Part shown: one piece after another, positions 63,931 through 64,000 of the stretch
Position numbering within the stretch: the stretch's first letter is position 1
Layout of the letters: each line of letters begins with the position of its first letter
NCBI RefSeq assembly: GCF_003932755.1
Contig: NZ_CP024202.1
Location: forward strand, 3,534,001-3,598,000
Length of the DNA: 64,000 nucleotides
DNA from: Methylomicrobium sp. wino1
GTDB lineage: Bacteria; Pseudomonadota; Gammaproteobacteria; Methylococcales; Methylomonadaceae
Direction of reading: 5' to 3'
Program-made: the position numbers and the translations under genes
Notes under the pieces: generated by a model
What the model saw: the letters and a program-made list of their open reading frames with translations, nothing else
The model's database searches: none
Told to the model about the DNA's origin: nothing

Positions 63931-64000
63931 TGTTGTCGGGAAGTATTGATAATGTTCCTTAGGAATATGCACGAAATAGCTTATACAAGTAGTAGACTTT

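Overview
The window looks like chromosomal DNA of a nitrogen-fixing gammaproteobacterial methanotroph (Methylococcales: Methylomonas, Methylobacter or Methylomicrobium type). This is inferred from a formaldehyde-activating-enzyme homologue beside a nif region with gammaproteobacterial gene content (NifL/NifA, Rnf, NafY, FdxN, NifO, NifQ, DraT/DraG, a Shethna-type 2Fe-2S protein). nifHDK, nifEN and methane oxidation genes are not in the window, so genus is uncertain.

Layout. 1-3.5 kb: end of a VanZ/O-antigen-ligase-like exopolysaccharide gene, a glycine-zipper surface protein and a Fae paralogue. 3.9-4.65 kb: a decayed modE. 4.7-33.9 kb: a nif-related region. It holds nifZ (-); iscA-nifU-nifS; two toxin-antitoxin modules sitting where the end of nifS should be; a long operon nifV-(52 aa)-cysE-X1-FeSI-X2-X3-DUF364-X4-glcF-like; rhodanese-nafY; nifL-nifA-draT-draG on the minus strand; rnfABCDGEH; and nifB-fdxN-nifO-fprA-fdx-fdx-nifQ. 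Five -24/-12 (sigma-54) promoters, each with one or two TGT-N10-ACA NifA sites upstream, tie these operons into one regulon. 33.9-37.5 kb: accessory DNA (Uma2 remnant, IS200-like element, MntA/HepT remnant, PhzF, membrane protein). 37.5-44.7 kb: an RND efflux operon with a frameshifted outer-membrane gene and a TetR gene cut by the IS. 44.8-64 kb: housekeeping genes (cytosine deaminase, ctaA, HDOD, ygfZ, cptA, ychF cut by a third IS copy, tRNA-Met, a decayed transposase, UDG, xthA, ycgN, an M14/GCS2 pair, RNase AM, an MsbA-like ABC exporter, slt).

How the nif parts fit. NifU, IscA and (normally) NifS build Fe-S clusters; NifB makes NifB-co; NifQ supplies molybdenum; NifV supplies homocitrate; CysE supplies the cysteine precursor; NafY carries FeMo-co; Rnf and several ferredoxins supply low-potential electrons; the flavodiiron protein may remove oxygen; NifL gates NifA; DraT/DraG switch NifH by ADP-ribosylation. 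NifS lacks its catalytic-cysteine region and modE is broken, so cysteine desulfuration and molybdenum control must come from elsewhere.

The window is rich in small mobile DNA: three 636-bp IS200-like copies identical in protein and, as far as read, in DNA; at least four MITE-like families, one 65-bp palindrome with visible empty and filled sites; and heptanucleotide tandem repeats. The least explained biology is the uncharacterised NifA-controlled operon at 10.3-15.7 kb.
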